From the NCBI GenBank assembly GCA_032207245.1, contig CM063502.1, positions 52,363,617-52,427,616 of the forward strand: a DNA stretch of 64,000 nt, written 5' to 3'. The stretch is from Pardosa pseudoannulata (Eukaryota > Arthropoda > Arachnida > Araneae > Lycosidae). Shown here one piece after another: positions 22,680 to 36,956 of this stretch; the first letter of the stretch is position 1, and each line of letters begins with the position of its first letter. The notes under the pieces were generated by a model. The model did no database searches. It was not told where the DNA came from and was given only the letters and a program-made list of their open reading frames with translations. The position numbers and the translations under genes were made by a program.

Positions 22680-25618
22680 CATTGCCCAAGCCATAATTCA
22701 CCCGCCACTGGCTTTACTTAGTCCTAATCTTCAAATATTTGAACTACAGAGCAAAAACATATAATTTTTGCCAAAAATGTCTTAAATATTCTTGAATACC
22801 TTCCCTTGTCATCTTTAAATATTTATTTGAGTTAATGACCTCAGCAATGTAAATTTGTGATTAAAATTAAGGGACAATTTAAGTCAGTTTAAATTTTCTC
22901 CGTGTTAATTCATATGCAAATCCAAATTCAATCGACACCAAGTCACTAAAAATATTTGCTAGGAAGAAAATATTTCCGCTATGCAAAAACATTTTAAATT
23001 AGACTGTAACCTAGAAATTAAAAAATAATTAAATTTAAACATTTTTATGGTCCTTATATGGTTTACGTAAAAGACATAAAAGAAAACAATTTGAAGAATT
23101 GCCTTAAAGAAACTCACCCAAGAAACCATTTCATCTCCTTTAAGTAAATTGCAATGAGATAAATTTCCTTTCTTTAATTAATCGTTAAATAAGGGTTTTA
23201 TAATTATTGTGATGATCGTGGTTCTTATGACCTTGTAGCGACAAAAGCAAATTAAAGTTTACACCGGATCTGCTGTCACTTTGTAGCACGAAATTGTTCC
23301 CTAGATACCAAAATTACAAACTCTAATACTCTGAAAAAAACATTTGATTACTACAAAAGTTCCTCTTTTTATTAACATTTAATTGTCTCCTTAACAAACT
23401 AAATTTTTACTGAGCTTTTTGCGACGCATTCTAGAGAAAATAAATTAAATATCTCCTTTAAAAAATTAAAGAATTTAGATAATTTTCTAACGTTATATCT
23501 TTCAAATTCGAATATTTTCTTTTGTCGTCCATATTGTTTTATGTAGTTTTCAAAACATTTTTTAAGACAGTTTATAATTAATTAATATAATTAAAATTAT
23601 ACTTTTTGATACATAAGTATTATTAACCAAAATGTTAACTTTAGATTATAATGCAGTTTAACAAATTAAAAGTATATTTTCTGCTTTCATATATTTTATC
23701 TTCAAATATTATTCGTGTTATGTTATTTTATTGTAATCATTAGTAAGGCAAAAATAGTATAATTTAAATCTTACTGTTTGATATATATGTATAATTAACC
23801 AACGTGCTAATTTTATTAATTTGTATAGAAATTTTAATATAAAGTAGTCGATAAAATTCTACTGATTATGCAAAAAATTTTAATCGGGTGAAAACATATG
23901 TGCAAATGAATTTAATATTAAAAACAATTTTTATCAAACTTTCCTCTTCTCAATTCAATATTTTTTATAATTTTCATGTACTGAAGATGTCTGGTCAATG
24001 TTAAAGGTTCCTTCTTTTTAATAGAATTTGAAAATTTTATAAAGCGGAAATTTTTAATCTATTATATAATATGATTTTAAGCTTAAAATTAAATACTGCT
24101 TGGTGAATAGAGTTCACAAGTATTATTTTTGAGTTACGTTATGTATGTTGAGCTTTTCTTAACTGTTTTAGACATTTTCTGTTGTTGCATAAACACTCCT
24201 TAAAGTAATTATAGTTTATGAACTGTAATAGATTTTAAAAAACAATTTTCAAAAATTTCTTGTTAATAATATTAGATCTGTGTTAAAAATTTGAGCTAGC
24301 CTACTAAGAAGTTTCAGAAAACTCAATTACAAATAAATGAAAGTTAAAATATAAATTTAGCTGCGTTTACATGTTTGTTAAGATTTTATTAATTTTTATT
24401 GGTTCTTCGATTTATTATAAATTTTTCCATATTAAGTTTTTGTCAATAGTGTCAGTGTATGAGTTTAGTGTTTTTTTATCAAAGCTTTTAAACTTGAGGT
24501 CTAAGTGTGGTGAATATGTCATCCTGAGAAAGCTACCACTAGCTTCAATGTGAGTAATATAGGTGTCTAGTCTAAAGCATATTTAAACTTAATCTTCGCC
24601 CAAAATGCTCTGTAAGATGCTAAGTCAAATTATTAATGTATATCATTTCTGATCACCTTATTTCAAATTTCAACCTACTTTATGCTCCATAAAACAAGAT
24701 TTATCACCTCGCAGTTCCACTTAACTTAGAAACATCATGATTGATGCGATTAATTTGTAACAGAAGGAGTGAATAATGCTTTTCGTTGAAGCTAATCATT
24801 CAATAGAGTATGAAAGATTTCATTTTCCTAATATATTGCGAGCCGTTAAGACAAGTTATGCAAATGGCAGAATTCTGTAGTAAATATTCAAAATTCGGAT
24901 CATCATTCATCATAACACTTGTTTCTAATTATACAAAATTTTTCTTTTTTACTTTTATAAAGTAAAATTTCTAAATTTATTAATTTTTATATCTCTAATT
25001 CATGAATGAAAAGTAATTAAATCTAGTGCATTTAAATAGTCATTACTGGTATCTAAGACTTGGACTGTAAACAGAAGATTTTTTTCCAAATTAAATAAAT
25101 ATAATTTTAGGTGGATCCATTTTTTTTGTGATGAATCGTCTACCTTCAATTTATCAGAACCTTGATAAGACTATGTTTTTTTCTTCATGTACACATATTT
25201 TCTCACATTAAAATAATTATTTTCTAGTTAGCCTTTATACCTAAAATTACTATTTAAACAAAACTAACTAACCTTGAAAACTAAAAACCTATATCAAACT
25301 TTACTTAGAGTTGATTATTAATAACATCTCGAATTAAATTAAATATCATCATGGAAGTATTGTGTTAAAAGGAAAATTTTGCGGTTTTCAAATCTGTAAT
25401 TACGTATAATTATTTTGTTACATCTGAATATGAGTGACTTTTATTTAAGCAGATATATAATTATGATCTCTTCTGCTCATGTCACTTCACTATATATTGT
25501 TTTAGGTCTTTAATTTTCCTTTGTTATATTTTTTAGTGTTCAGTAGAGCATGGAGAACCCAAAAGTTCATTGGCATAATATGTAGTTCTTTTACTTTAAA
25601 AAACAAAAAAGACCTACC
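22680..25618. other. AT-rich stretch, no gene
   Basis: Nothing that I can name. A strong splice-donor-like AATGTGAGTAA at about 24,547-24,557 follows a short open frame ending KCGEYVILRKLPLASM, but no matching acceptor or family was found. Confidence 0.5.
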
Positions 25619-25691
25619 GATATATATGTATGTATATATATATATATATATGCATATATATGTATATATATATATGTATATATATAAATAT

Positions 25692-25765
<74 letters not shown>

Positions 25766-25832
25766 ATATATTATATATATATATAGGTAGATAGATAGAG
25801 AGATAGGGATAGAGAGAGAGAGAGAGAGAGAG
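25619..25832. repeat. (TA)n then (GATA)/(GA)n microsatellite
   Basis: TA repeats with ATGTATG interruptions run to about 25,786. GTAGATAGATAGAG and a GA run follow, to 25,832. Confidence 0.95.
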
Positions 25833-28131
25833 TTATAAGTGTCAAAAACGTAGAAAATCCAAGAAGTCATTCGTATATCTTTAAAAAGAAGAGAAAAAGA
25901 ATTTTAAAAGCTGTTTCTGCTGCGAAATCATTGTTCTTTAAAGGGTTAAAACAATTCATAATACTGAAAAGCTGTAAAATTGCTTTTTATTACATAGACG
26001 TAATCGTCCAACTAATTTAAAAACAAAATTGTATAAACATAGTATAATATCCTCTTTAAATCTAATTAAAGCATGATATCTTATGGTTTTAAAACATCTA
26101 TTTCATAAAAATTTCTATGGTGACCTAACCATATAATTTTCGGAACTGTTATCTCTAGATGTCAATATCTTCTATCAATTAATGGCAATTTCCCTTCTTC
26201 GTCTAGCGTCAATTTTAAGTTGACAGTTCTGACATTTGACATTACCATATACTGACATCGGAAGGAAATTCATCTTCGACTCAAAATTAGAGTAATAGCA
26301 ATTTTACCCCAGCTGACAAAATGCACGAACTAAATTTGACAAGATTTTTTTTAATTCAGGGTTTCCTTGAAACCATTCCTGTAGTATTTTCTAATATGAG
26401 GTAATTTGCTCTTGGTGTAATTTAAAGTATCCTGCCTTTTTTAAACTATTATTTTAAAAGAACTTAAGTTTAATACAATGTTTATTTACTATAGTCTACA
26501 ACAACATAAAATTTTATTTGAGAATGAAATCATACAAATCAAAATGGATGAATGAATATTCAGGTATGTAATGGGATAAATTGGTAGATAGTTATTTATA
26601 AAACAAGGTATTAAGCGAAAAGAAAATGGCTGAATTTATCAAAATTGCAAGCGATGAACTCTATTTGTTCATTTTATACTTTTTCTGACCTTTTTTTTTA
26701 TTTCCTTTGCAAATTTATGATGTTATCTCTCTAAATGTGTTTTCATCCGCTATATTATACGTAAAAACTCTTTATTCATCTCTTATCACCGAATACGGGC
26801 GTTTAATGGAATTAACCTCCCTGATTTCTTAAGAAACGGTTTAGATAAGGAAAAGGAATGATAGCAATAAATAATCAAGAAGATGTCATGAATTTTTAAC
26901 ATTTTTCTATTTCTTATTTTTCTTTTACATTGATTTTTCCCTTTCAAAGAAAATTAATAATTCGGCTATTAACTTGCAAATAAAAAGAAGCGTATGATAT
27001 GATGACCAAGCGTAAGAAGAGAGGGGTTTATAGTAAGCGCTTAATAATTGTATTTTTTATCATCACTAAAACATTTCTTTACTGGATATTCAGTGTATGG
27101 ACAATTCAGGGAAAAATGACAAGAATGTTGATTTAAAGACAGAGAGAGATTATTACACATTTGTAAATACATACAAATGAACAGTTGTTTTATAGCTATG
27201 ACATTTTTATTCTCATAAGTGTATTGTAGTATTGCTCTTTATCTGTTGACAATTTTTTAAATCTACTATATATACAATAATATTGTGTTCACTAAAAATA
27301 AGATGTTGATTATCTTAAATCTATTTTATCTCTTCCATGCTAAACTAGCATCAATCGTAGCATTTTTAGCATCGTTTTTAATAACCGAGAATTTATTTTT
27401 GAGAGTCTTAAATAGTGGTGTGATTTCTGTAAAGTTCTGGCTCTTTAAATTAAAATCCCCAGAAAGAATGACTGGTTGATCATGTTAGGCTACTAATAAA
27501 CAATTATAAAAAATATATAATATTTACAAGAAAAACAAACTATAAACTTCACAATAGGAAGGATATGGTTACCGAAGTAAACATTGCGATGTAGCAATCA
27601 TTACATATGGGGCGTTACTATGTGTACATTAGAAAAACATTTATTACTTTTATCCATGTTTTTAGAAACGGTGCAAGTCCATTACAAGCAGTTCTTCTTT
27701 AGCTAGGGTGTGGTTGTGTACCTCTTCCTTTCTCTCTCCGACAAACTTTTTTGGTCTTTCTATTCATCATCCATGTGAATGTTACATATGACGGGATATC
27801 AATAAATAACGCATATGCAAATTTTCTTTGCAATAATAAATTACTTGAAAAAGTATGAATGACCAAATTAGCTGGAGAAATTTTCTGAACCCGATATTAC
27901 ACAGATCTCAGTAATTGTATGTACCAATAGCATGCGTTAGGTCTTATCACACGCCTGCATGTGGCGACTTAGTTTGGTTCCGGTAATGCTTGATAAGACT
28001 TTTAATCAGTTGAAAGTTTTTGGCTACCGCACGAGAAATCTACACATTGTTCATCGGAAAAAATCGTAGACTCAATTTATTGATTTTTCATCATGTATAA
28101 GTTGATGAGTCATAAGTTATCCTTTACTCAC
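25833..28131. other. AT-rich stretch, no gene
   Basis: No gene was recognised. A perfect donor-like CAG/GTATGTAA is at about 26,570. A GC-richer patch at 27,900-28,010 next to the exon-like segment could be conserved non-coding DNA. Confidence 0.45.
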
Positions 28132-28165
28132 CGTTAAAATTCCGTTTGCAATTACATCGTCAACT
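28132..28165 (-). other. 34-nt exon-like segment (minus strand)
   Basis: In reverse complement the segment is preceded by TTTATTTCTTCTCCAG, with a TACCTAAT branch-like site a little further upstream, and followed by GTGAGTAAAG, a near-consensus donor. Only one of three frames is open, reading VDDVIANGILT after one leading base. Microexons of this size occur in large animal genes. The product is not recognised, and a chance match in 64 kb is possible. Confidence 0.35.
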
Positions 28166-31100
28166 CTGGAGAAGAAATAAACAATAATTAGGTATATTTC
28201 AGTAAAAGGGTAAGATAGAGAAAAAAACGATCCGAAAAAGGTAAAAGTTTATATATCTGACTCTATTAAACATACTATTGTTAGAATATGGTGTTAATCG
28301 TTTAAGGATGGACGGATATTAAACGGGCCACAGTGAATAGACTCACAACCGATGAAGCTTTATGAGACCAGGATATTCACAATCATTCAGAGCTGGGAAA
28401 ATGATCCAACATAAATAGCACTTAAATCAGAAAATAATAAATAGTCAATACTTCGAATTTCATTTTACATTCTCCTTAATTGCATTTATATACCTATTGA
28501 TACCCCCTCATACTTTGCGACATTATCAATTTTTAAAGTGTCATAAAATTAACAGTAGTCAATGAGAGATTATCGTAAACTTTTAACTGCTACTAAAATT
28601 AATCAAGATAATGACTTAATATTTATTTGTTATTAAGACTTTTTTACATAGTCATCCATCAGAAGGTATACATTTCTTCAAACATTTCTTGACATTTCCA
28701 AGCCTGTCATTATATAAAATCAATGCAGTCCTCAAGCCTCTCCATTCTTCGGTTTATTTTAATTCACAACTTCTGAAAAACAAAAAAAAAATCAATAATA
28801 GTAGCTTTAATTTATATTATATACATAAATACATCAATCAATGAACAGGATAAATTTTATCCAGATATGTATGCTACAGCGGTTTAACTATCTATACGAG
28901 ATTTTACTTCAATCCTACTCAGTTCGCATATTTTAGAAGTTCCACTATTTTCTTTTAAACATTCGATTTTATTCTCTGATGACAAAAAGAATTTCTTGAA
29001 AAAACATTCCGCTCTTTAATAATGCAACTGTATCTTTATTACCCATCTTACCCGTGCTTGTAATTTCATGTTAACAACCTTTTATTCTTTCGTTTGCGAG
29101 CTTAATGAGAAAGAATTGATTGTAACTTAATGTCCAGTCAAATGCTTAGTAAAGAACGTAGAAAAACACTGTGGAAGGTAACAGCTACTAATGTCTACAA
29201 ATGTAATAAATTCTTCCTCTTTATCATTATTTATATATTTATTTTCAAAATCTGTAGAGCGTAACGTGATATGAATTATTTGGAATTAGTAAATTTTTTC
29301 TTTATATATTATTTTCATAAAAAGTATCTAATATCTAGATACACCCGACTATTGGAAAATCACCACAGAACTATTCTACCCTTTGATACAGTAACAGTAT
29401 TAATTCTTAGTAATTATTCACTATAATAAATATTAGAATGAGAATTGCATTACCACCTAGCCAACGGGTGAGTGGTAATGCAGTTAATTACAAACACGAT
29501 AATTCATTATTGCTATATTCGCTATTGTCACTTTAATTACAAACACAGTTATTCACTGTTGCTATATCTCATTAACTAAACACAGTTAGTTCACTGAGAA
29601 GCCCGAAACTTCATGTACGAAGTTATCATATTTTTATCCAAAAGAAGTTTGTAAAACTAACAAATAAAAAGCTTTCTAAATTAAAATTATGTAACACATG
29701 TAATTTCGTGGAAAAATATTGGTAGTAAATATAAAATTATTTTTTATACCCTTTGCAATTTGCATATATCACTAAATAAAGTTTTGAGTAAAATATATTA
29801 TCAGGCAAAAACCAAAAGCAAACTGAGATGAATGCTTTTATAAGTAAAAAACAAAAATGTATTGAAGCATATTTAATATTTATAAAACAGTTATTATTCC
29901 TATCATTTTGTATTATATATGAGCTCCTAGAACAGAAAAATGGAGAGCATTTTATATTTTTCAATAAAAACAAAAAATATTAAATTATTCCTTACTCAAC
30001 ACTTTAACTTTGAAAATATATAAACAACAAATACAATATTTTCATTCCTTGGGAAAAAATTTTATTTATTCTATTGCTGAGCATTTTCGTATAATCATAC
30101 AAACTCAGAAAACATTAATTATCTGCTTTAAATTTTTAAAAAGGTGTGAAATGATATCACATTGCCATCCTAATTTAATGAGATTATCTTGAAAGGAATA
30201 ATTTTGTGTGAAATTCTCTTATATGTAACAATGTGTGTATATTTCAATAAATATTTATGAAATTAAATATTAATTGAATATGCTAAAAAGTAGTTAAGAA
30301 TACAACAAGTTTTATTCTTATAATAATGCTCAACTTTGGATATAATGAAGTTCAATGCATTCTCTAGTAACTATAACAACTGCTTAATGTGTTATACTTA
30401 TTATTTGTCTATTTGTAACTCATTTATTTGTCTTACTGGATTTATAAAGAGCAAAAGGAAAAAAAAAACATTATTCTTTTACTTACATACTCTTCCTTTC
30501 AGTCATTTGAATATTCTTTAAGTTTATAGATTGATTCCTTAAGTAAATTATTTACATTACTTTTTAATTCTATCTTATACGATACGCAGATAAATGGAGT
30601 CACTGAGGATAATTTCCTGAGATTTATTTAATTGATTTTATTTTTAGTTTTATTTTGAGACTTTTATTTGCCTCCATACCTACCCTGTGATTGAATTAAA
30701 TTGAGAATCATCTTATGAGCTATGAAAAAGGTTTATTTTTTATCTCCTTTGCATACAAGGTAGAGACTAACAAAGATTCTGTTTCCGAGTGACTTTTTTG
30801 CTTCTGCTTCACTATTTACTTTACTAAAGACTTATTCGACTATTCATTTAAAGGTTTAATCTAGAAATTTGTGACTTTTGTATGGTTTTTATGAATGCAC
30901 AGCATTAAAAACTAAGAACTATGATTTCAATATTTTGTCCAAATTCTTTTAGCTTCGTTTGCTTTCACTTCAGTTGTCTTACTAAAAATGTCTTATTTAA
31001 TAATAATATGCTTATCAGGACACATGTTTCAAAATTGAGATTAAATAATTGTTTTATAATGTTTTATGCTCTCTTTAAAATTTAAATAGAGATAAAATAC

Positions 31101-34058
31101 TTCATCGTCACAAATGTAAAATAATTGAAAAATGATCGAGAATGGGAATTCTTAACCCACTGTTTTCATATTATGAATATGTTAAAGTAGTTGCTACTAA
31201 AGTGTGGATGAAATATTTGGGAAATTTACTGTTGTAGCGTTATTGTATAGTGTTACAGTAAATTAATTAGAATTTTAATATTGTAGAATTTTTCTTTTTA
31301 TTTGGCCCCGTCTACGATTGTGGATGTATGCAAAATACTTGAAAAAAATATATTATTCAAAAACATATTATTCTCGATAGCTAAATATTGCTTAGGAACT
31401 CTAATTTAAGCCCCTGTCTTATTCAGTTATCGTAAACTCTATGTTTGGCAATTTATTATGCGGTATTACTTGTTTCATATTTATTTGTCTACGCAAATAG
31501 AAACTTTTAAGATATATTAATACATCGTCTGTATTAGTTCAGACAATATATTTTAATACCAATCAATAACGCCTAACGTTTATATAATGTATCACAGCTT
31601 AGGAACTTATTTTTAATAACTTTTCTACACCTGAAGAACTGTAGATTTGGCAAAAGTTTTAAAAGAAACTAAATGCGGTTATTTTATATACGGCATCTAC
31701 AAAAAAAGAAGAAAAATTAAGAAAAATAATGCAGTTGAAAATGCTAAAATAATTAAAAGAATATTGTGAAACTTTTATTCAGACAAGATTATCGCTAAAT
31801 GTGTACACAGTCGATAAAAAAATACTTGCTGAAAAAAAGAAAAAGAACAGCGGGATGGATAAGGGTAAAATAACATTATATTTATTGGGATAAATTCAGA
31901 ACAAGATCAATCAAACGATCAATCGAGGAAGGATAAATCGAGGTTCCATTGTATTCCTTCATAGCTATTTCTAGAAAATTGGTCTGAGAAAATTTCTTTA
32001 CTGGTAATTTCCCTTACACAGTATTCTTTAAGCTTTATGTAACCAAATGGGATCTTTTTGTTGAATTACATTTTTAACTGGTACCCGACTAATGCATAAT
32101 GTAAATCTAAATACTTAAGGAAAAGAGAACAAAAAATTTAATCAGAGGTCCAAAGGATGAAGCGGCAATAAAGCCTTACAAATTTCAAGCATTCTGAAAA
32201 GAAGAAAAAAATTTACAAAGAAATTGGGGAATACCTTAATCCAAAGTTAAAAAAAAAAGAAATATTCGAACATTACGAAGAAGGAAATTGAGCAAGAATC
32301 TAATTAGCGCCGATTTGTTTATCGGAAGAAAGGACAGCTAAAGAATAAGATTATGGGTTAATTCTAATTCTTACTCCAGATGGGTGGAGGAAACTAAACC
32401 TTGTAAGGTTTTCTTCCTGGCTGTTATCCCAAATTAAGAACTAATTCTTGAATTTTATTTCTTATAAACCTACTCTGATTGCAATTTATTTAAATTTGAT
32501 AATACTCTGAATATCCGTTTTAAACTGCCAGTTATACAAGATAATTTTCTTCTGCAACCATGATAAAAATCTGGATTTGTCCAAGTTTAGTTTCTTAACT
32601 ACTCTTTAATAAGTCTACCATCTGGAACAAATTTTTCTTATTTGCTTCACGTTTCGTGTTACACAACTTTTTATAAATAAGATCAAGATTTTAAAATTCC
32701 AGTGACGTTTTATTTGGTTGTAACTTTTTAAGAAGAACGATAAATTCTATCACTTTATACTAACACCATATCTACTTAAAAGCTGATTAATTTGTTCTGA
32801 CTTTAAATCTACTTAAAGATCTTTCCATCCACAAAAAAAATTTAAATAAAATCTAGTCGTGAAATCAGTAATCAATAAAAATCAATTTCTTTGGATTTGA
32901 TACCAATGTTAGGACTCATTCTTTATTCATAAAACTATTAGCTTGTTATAATAACTTTTGAAAATTGCATACTGTAGCTGCAGTCGACTTTATTTTCCCA
33001 AATATTTTATAATGATGTGGAGATTCTACTAAGTTTATCATTTCTATGAATTCAATACTTTTATTGAATAAAAAACACATTTATTGGTACCTTAATGTCC
33101 ATTTCACACATCAATCTAACGTGTTGAAAAAGCAACGTATTCAGTTTATGGTTCATTTTACAGATAAAACATGCGTGAATTTCTCATGGGATTGCGAAAA
33201 ACTTTCATCCTATTTATTTTGGTTTAGGTTGACATGAAATAAGGCTATTAATCAGAAGAAAATATTTGGCTATTGCATGAGAAATCTGTGTATATTTCAT
33301 GGGGAAATGGAAACTTAAGGTGAATCTGTGGCTTTTTTAACACGTACAGGTGGATTTGCAATAAAGCTTAATATCCTAAATTACTTTAAATTAATAAAAC
33401 TTTAAAACGTGGACTATAAAAATAAATCTAATTTCTTTTTTTAAATATGTGCAAACGCGTAATCACAATAATAACACTCAAGCCATGAGAAACTAATGAA
33501 AGAAACAAGGTTTAGAAATTCTATTTCATTTAACAACAATTTAAATATAAGGGGATTACTTCTTATGAACTGAATGCTTCCTCTGGGATTAACGCAAGGT
33601 GTTAATCTTAATTTATGGAAGTTTTTGTTTCAGCTATCTCGTAGATTTAGAAACTTATCTTTGTATTCCAAACCATTTAAGAAAATGATTTTTTTTTTCA
33701 TGACAGATTAAATGCTTTATTGAATGTAGTTACTCCTGGGAAATATTTTCTTTGTAAAAAGACATTCAGAATTACTGTACCAGATGTTTTGTTAGCTTAT
33801 ATTACTATTTTACTATGATTTAAAACATAATTTTATTAAAGTAATTCCTTCAATGAAGTAGAAGAAGGATATTTACACACAAGTTCCTTTTATTAAATTT
33901 TTTTCAAGTAATGTTCTATAGTACATTACACACATATGTATATATAACTTTATAATGTATTGAGTCATATGTTGTAACTGTTTACATAATTCCAAATGGA
34001 GTATTATTATGAACAACATGTCATCTGAACGCATTAAACAATTCACTTAAAAGCACAA
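28166..34058. other. long AT-rich stretch, no gene
   Basis: It contains an 11-bp perfect inverted repeat with a 15-base loop (29,446-29,482: TGCATTACCAC and GTGGTAATGCA). An adjacent roughly 50-bp duplication (TTAATTACAAACAC...TTGCTATAT) starts near 29,484 and 29,533. Otherwise it is unremarkable and may be intron. Confidence 0.5.
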
Positions 34059-34141
34059 ATGTTGTGTTTACATAGGAAAGTACATAAACTATTCTTCCTT
34101 CCCATAAAGTACTTTACACTCTCCGCTTTTATCCTTTGTAG

Positions 34142-34337
34142 AGATGAATTACATTATAAAGGCGGACAGATGAAACATAAGTGCAGCACAAAAGCCATCT
34201 GCGAGAAGATAAATGGTTTGTCTTACAAAAGTGGAAGAGTTAATCTGGAGGTTCGTTTTCCTGTATGCTCACCAGATTTCCTCATGTGTCTTAACACTAT
34301 TAATGGATTTTATTCATTCATTCTTCAATACATTTAA
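34142..34337 (+). other. exon-like cysteine-containing segment
   Basis: It is preceded by CTCTCCGCTTTTATCCTTTGTAG, a strong acceptor-like pyrimidine tract. The open frame from there reads DELHYKGGQMKHKC, STKAICEKINGLSYKSG, VNLEVRFPVCSPDFLMC, then stops at 34,335. The first two-thirds is less AT-rich than its surroundings and has mixed, protein-like composition with spaced cysteines. No clear donor is present: GTATGC near 34,263 is the best, and otherwise it would be a terminal exon. It could be part of a small secreted Cys-rich protein, but I recognise no family. Confidence 0.3.
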
Positions 34338-34491
34338 TTATAATTGTTTATCTCAATTATTATCTTTTAATGATGAGGAATTTTCAGTTTAATTAATATT
34401 TAATTATTGTGCTTAAAATAAATCATCTTTGAATTTTAGCTTCTTTTTATCTGATACTAAACAATATTTAATTTTAAAGCTCAACTTGGAG

Positions 34492-34495
<4 letters not shown>

Positions 34496-34552
<57 letters not shown>
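34496..34552. repeat. (TA)n microsatellite
   Basis: Uninterrupted TA dinucleotides. Confidence 0.97.
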
Positions 34553-34555
<3 letters not shown>

Positions 34556-35409
34556 ATACATTCGAACTTCCTTAAAACGAATAGACTTAGCACGAAATTT
34601 CACTATAAACAAAAGAAAACCTTTTACCCCTGAAGTTGTATAAGGAAATAATAATGATCTCTTTACTTAATAAAAGTATGGAGAGAAATTTCTCCCGTTT
34701 AAGACAAAGTAAATATCGCGCAAGGTGACAAAAAGTGTAAAATTTTTCTCTGGCGTTAGCCTGGCCTCTTAGAAACATGTTTATTACTTTTACAAAACTG
34801 GACAAGTGTAGAAAGACTTCCAGAGATGCAAGATATTCTAGGAAATGAAATGTACCACCATGGCATGTGTGTTTATTTGTATGATTAAGAGCTTATGCAT
34901 AGTGTTAAAAGTACCTTTTCGCATAAAAAGACTCATTAACTTAAAAAACATAAAATATGATTTTACTAATATAATGTAATCACTTTAAGTGTCTACACTT
35001 AATGTCATCCTATATGAATTTTCCTGTTTTACCGGTTAATACGAAAAACTTTTTCAATCCCTTCATACTTCGTCTTAAATAAATTCGACAGTTTATATAT
35101 ATCAGACCCCAGCCGTGAGTACTTATTCAGGCTAAGAAGACGTTAGCCTTTAAAGAGTAAAAAATTAACCAAAGCTTTGTGATTGTAATAAAAGTATATA
35201 AAACAGTTTTTAAACTATATTTTTTAAACTTCCTTTCTTTACTGGTCTATTTTTAAAAAGTTTTGAGGTAAGTATCCATATTCGAAACAAAATGCAAAAT
35301 ATTATGTATAACGAAACTTAAAAATATGCACAGAAATATTTCTGTACCCGCGCCCTCATTTAACAAGATTCTAATTTGTGGTCATCGAGAAATGTTTAAG
35401 GAAGAAGGA
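34553..35409. other. AT-rich stretch, no gene
   Basis: Nothing recognised, apart from a consensus donor-like GAG/GTAAGTAT at about 35,266 without a partner. Confidence 0.5.
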
Positions 35410-35725
35410 TTTCTTCAAGACGGAAGCTGTTTTTCACCCTAGATTCATAAAATGAATGTGCCTCTTTACTTTATGCAGAAACACAGATGATGGGGGAGAA
35501 TTCACTGCACTCGAGGTACACTAAAGGCTTTATCACAGGGGACAAACATATTGACAACTGTTTCGTATTACGGTCATGTTAAAATGCATGTGCCTCTTCA
35601 CTTTATGCAGAAACACAGATGGTGGGGAAGGAGATCCACAGCACGCAAGGTACACTAAAGGTTTTATCACATGAGACAAACATATTGACAGCTGTTTCGT
35701 TTTACAGTCAGGTTTAAATACTCTG
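35410..35725. repeat. 131-bp tandem duplication
   Basis: ATGTGCCTCTT(T/C)ACTTTATGC recurs at about 35,456 and 35,586, and GACAAACATATTGACA(A/G)CTGTTTCG at about 35,541 and 35,672. There are a little over two copies. Confidence 0.85.
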
Positions 35726-36008
35726 TCACACATAGATTTTCACTCATGAAACAGGCACGATAAACAGTTATCAATGCATATCTTCGTTTCATGTGACACG
35801 GACTATGCAAAGCAAACAGGATAATTTTAATCTTTTTATCTTCTTTTCTCATGCCTATTTAATTAATGGCATTATACTTCTTTCAATGAAGATTTTAACC
35901 AATATAAAAAAGTCGTTACCTTTTAGAAGTTTAAGAAGTTTAGAAATAAATTATTTATTTTATTTTCATTTTTATCTCATATTAGAGCCTCATCCCACTA
36001 GTGCGTCG

Positions 36009-36088
36009 CACGTGACTTTTTTGAGCTACAGTTGGGTGAAATTTATATGAAGTAGGTAGTTTTTCAGTAGACAAAATCAGCCAATCAG
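36009..36088. promoter_or_regulatory. E-box and NF-Y-type site pair
   Basis: CACGTGAC (36,009-36,016) and CCAATCAG (36,081-36,088) lie 70 bases apart in a slightly GC-richer patch. These are consensus USF-type and NF-Y-type sites, but no gene start is visible next to them. Confidence 0.2.
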
Positions 36089-36956
36089 AGACGAGAATCA
36101 TCAGAGTATAGCGTACAAGATGACCGCAGTATCATATATGATGGAGTAGTGCACTGAGTTGGAAATCGTTTTTATTGCAGAAGTAGTAAAAAATAGTATA
36201 TCAAGGTATATGAGGGACAGAAATATTGATTTGACGGCACAATATTTCCGTTGATAAGTTAACATAACGACCACAAACGAAAAATTCCAACGAAGTTCCA
36301 ATATGATAAAGTTGTTCTTAAAAATAACCAAAATGAACGAAATATGTCAATATCAACTAAGATTTTGAAGACATTGGCATGGAAAATGTACATAAATAAT
36401 TTTGAAATTATAGAACCTCAATTAGATTTTCACTTTTCTGAAGCACGAAACAGTTATCACTATCTTCCTCTAGTGTGATCGGCCTTATTAAGGTGGTAGA
36501 ATAATTATTAAGTCTTCTGATATATTTTATTATGGGTAGAAACTGACTTTTTTGCCTTACCAGGTGCCAGTTTTCTCATATATAAATATATGTATGTATG
36601 ATTGTATGTATGTATATTTCGAAGGAGAAACAAGATGTAAAGTTTATCACTCCCTTTTTAAAAATATTTTTCAATGAGCAATATGATAACAATACAATTT
36701 AGAAAAGGCAATTTGTGGTGTTATCAGGAGGATATTCGGTATTTTTAGAATTTAAAATCTATTTACTCTGATTTTAAATTCTATTAATATGAAATAATAA
36801 GGCGAAGAAGACAGTGTTAGCAAGTTGTTAGCAATTCAGGGCAGAGACCAGTGGAAATGAAAAGGTAGGGATATGATTGGACTACCTACCATTGCACTAA
36901 AATCTCACAATATATATAAAATGAAAATTCTTATCAATCTGAGTTAGGACTGGGGT

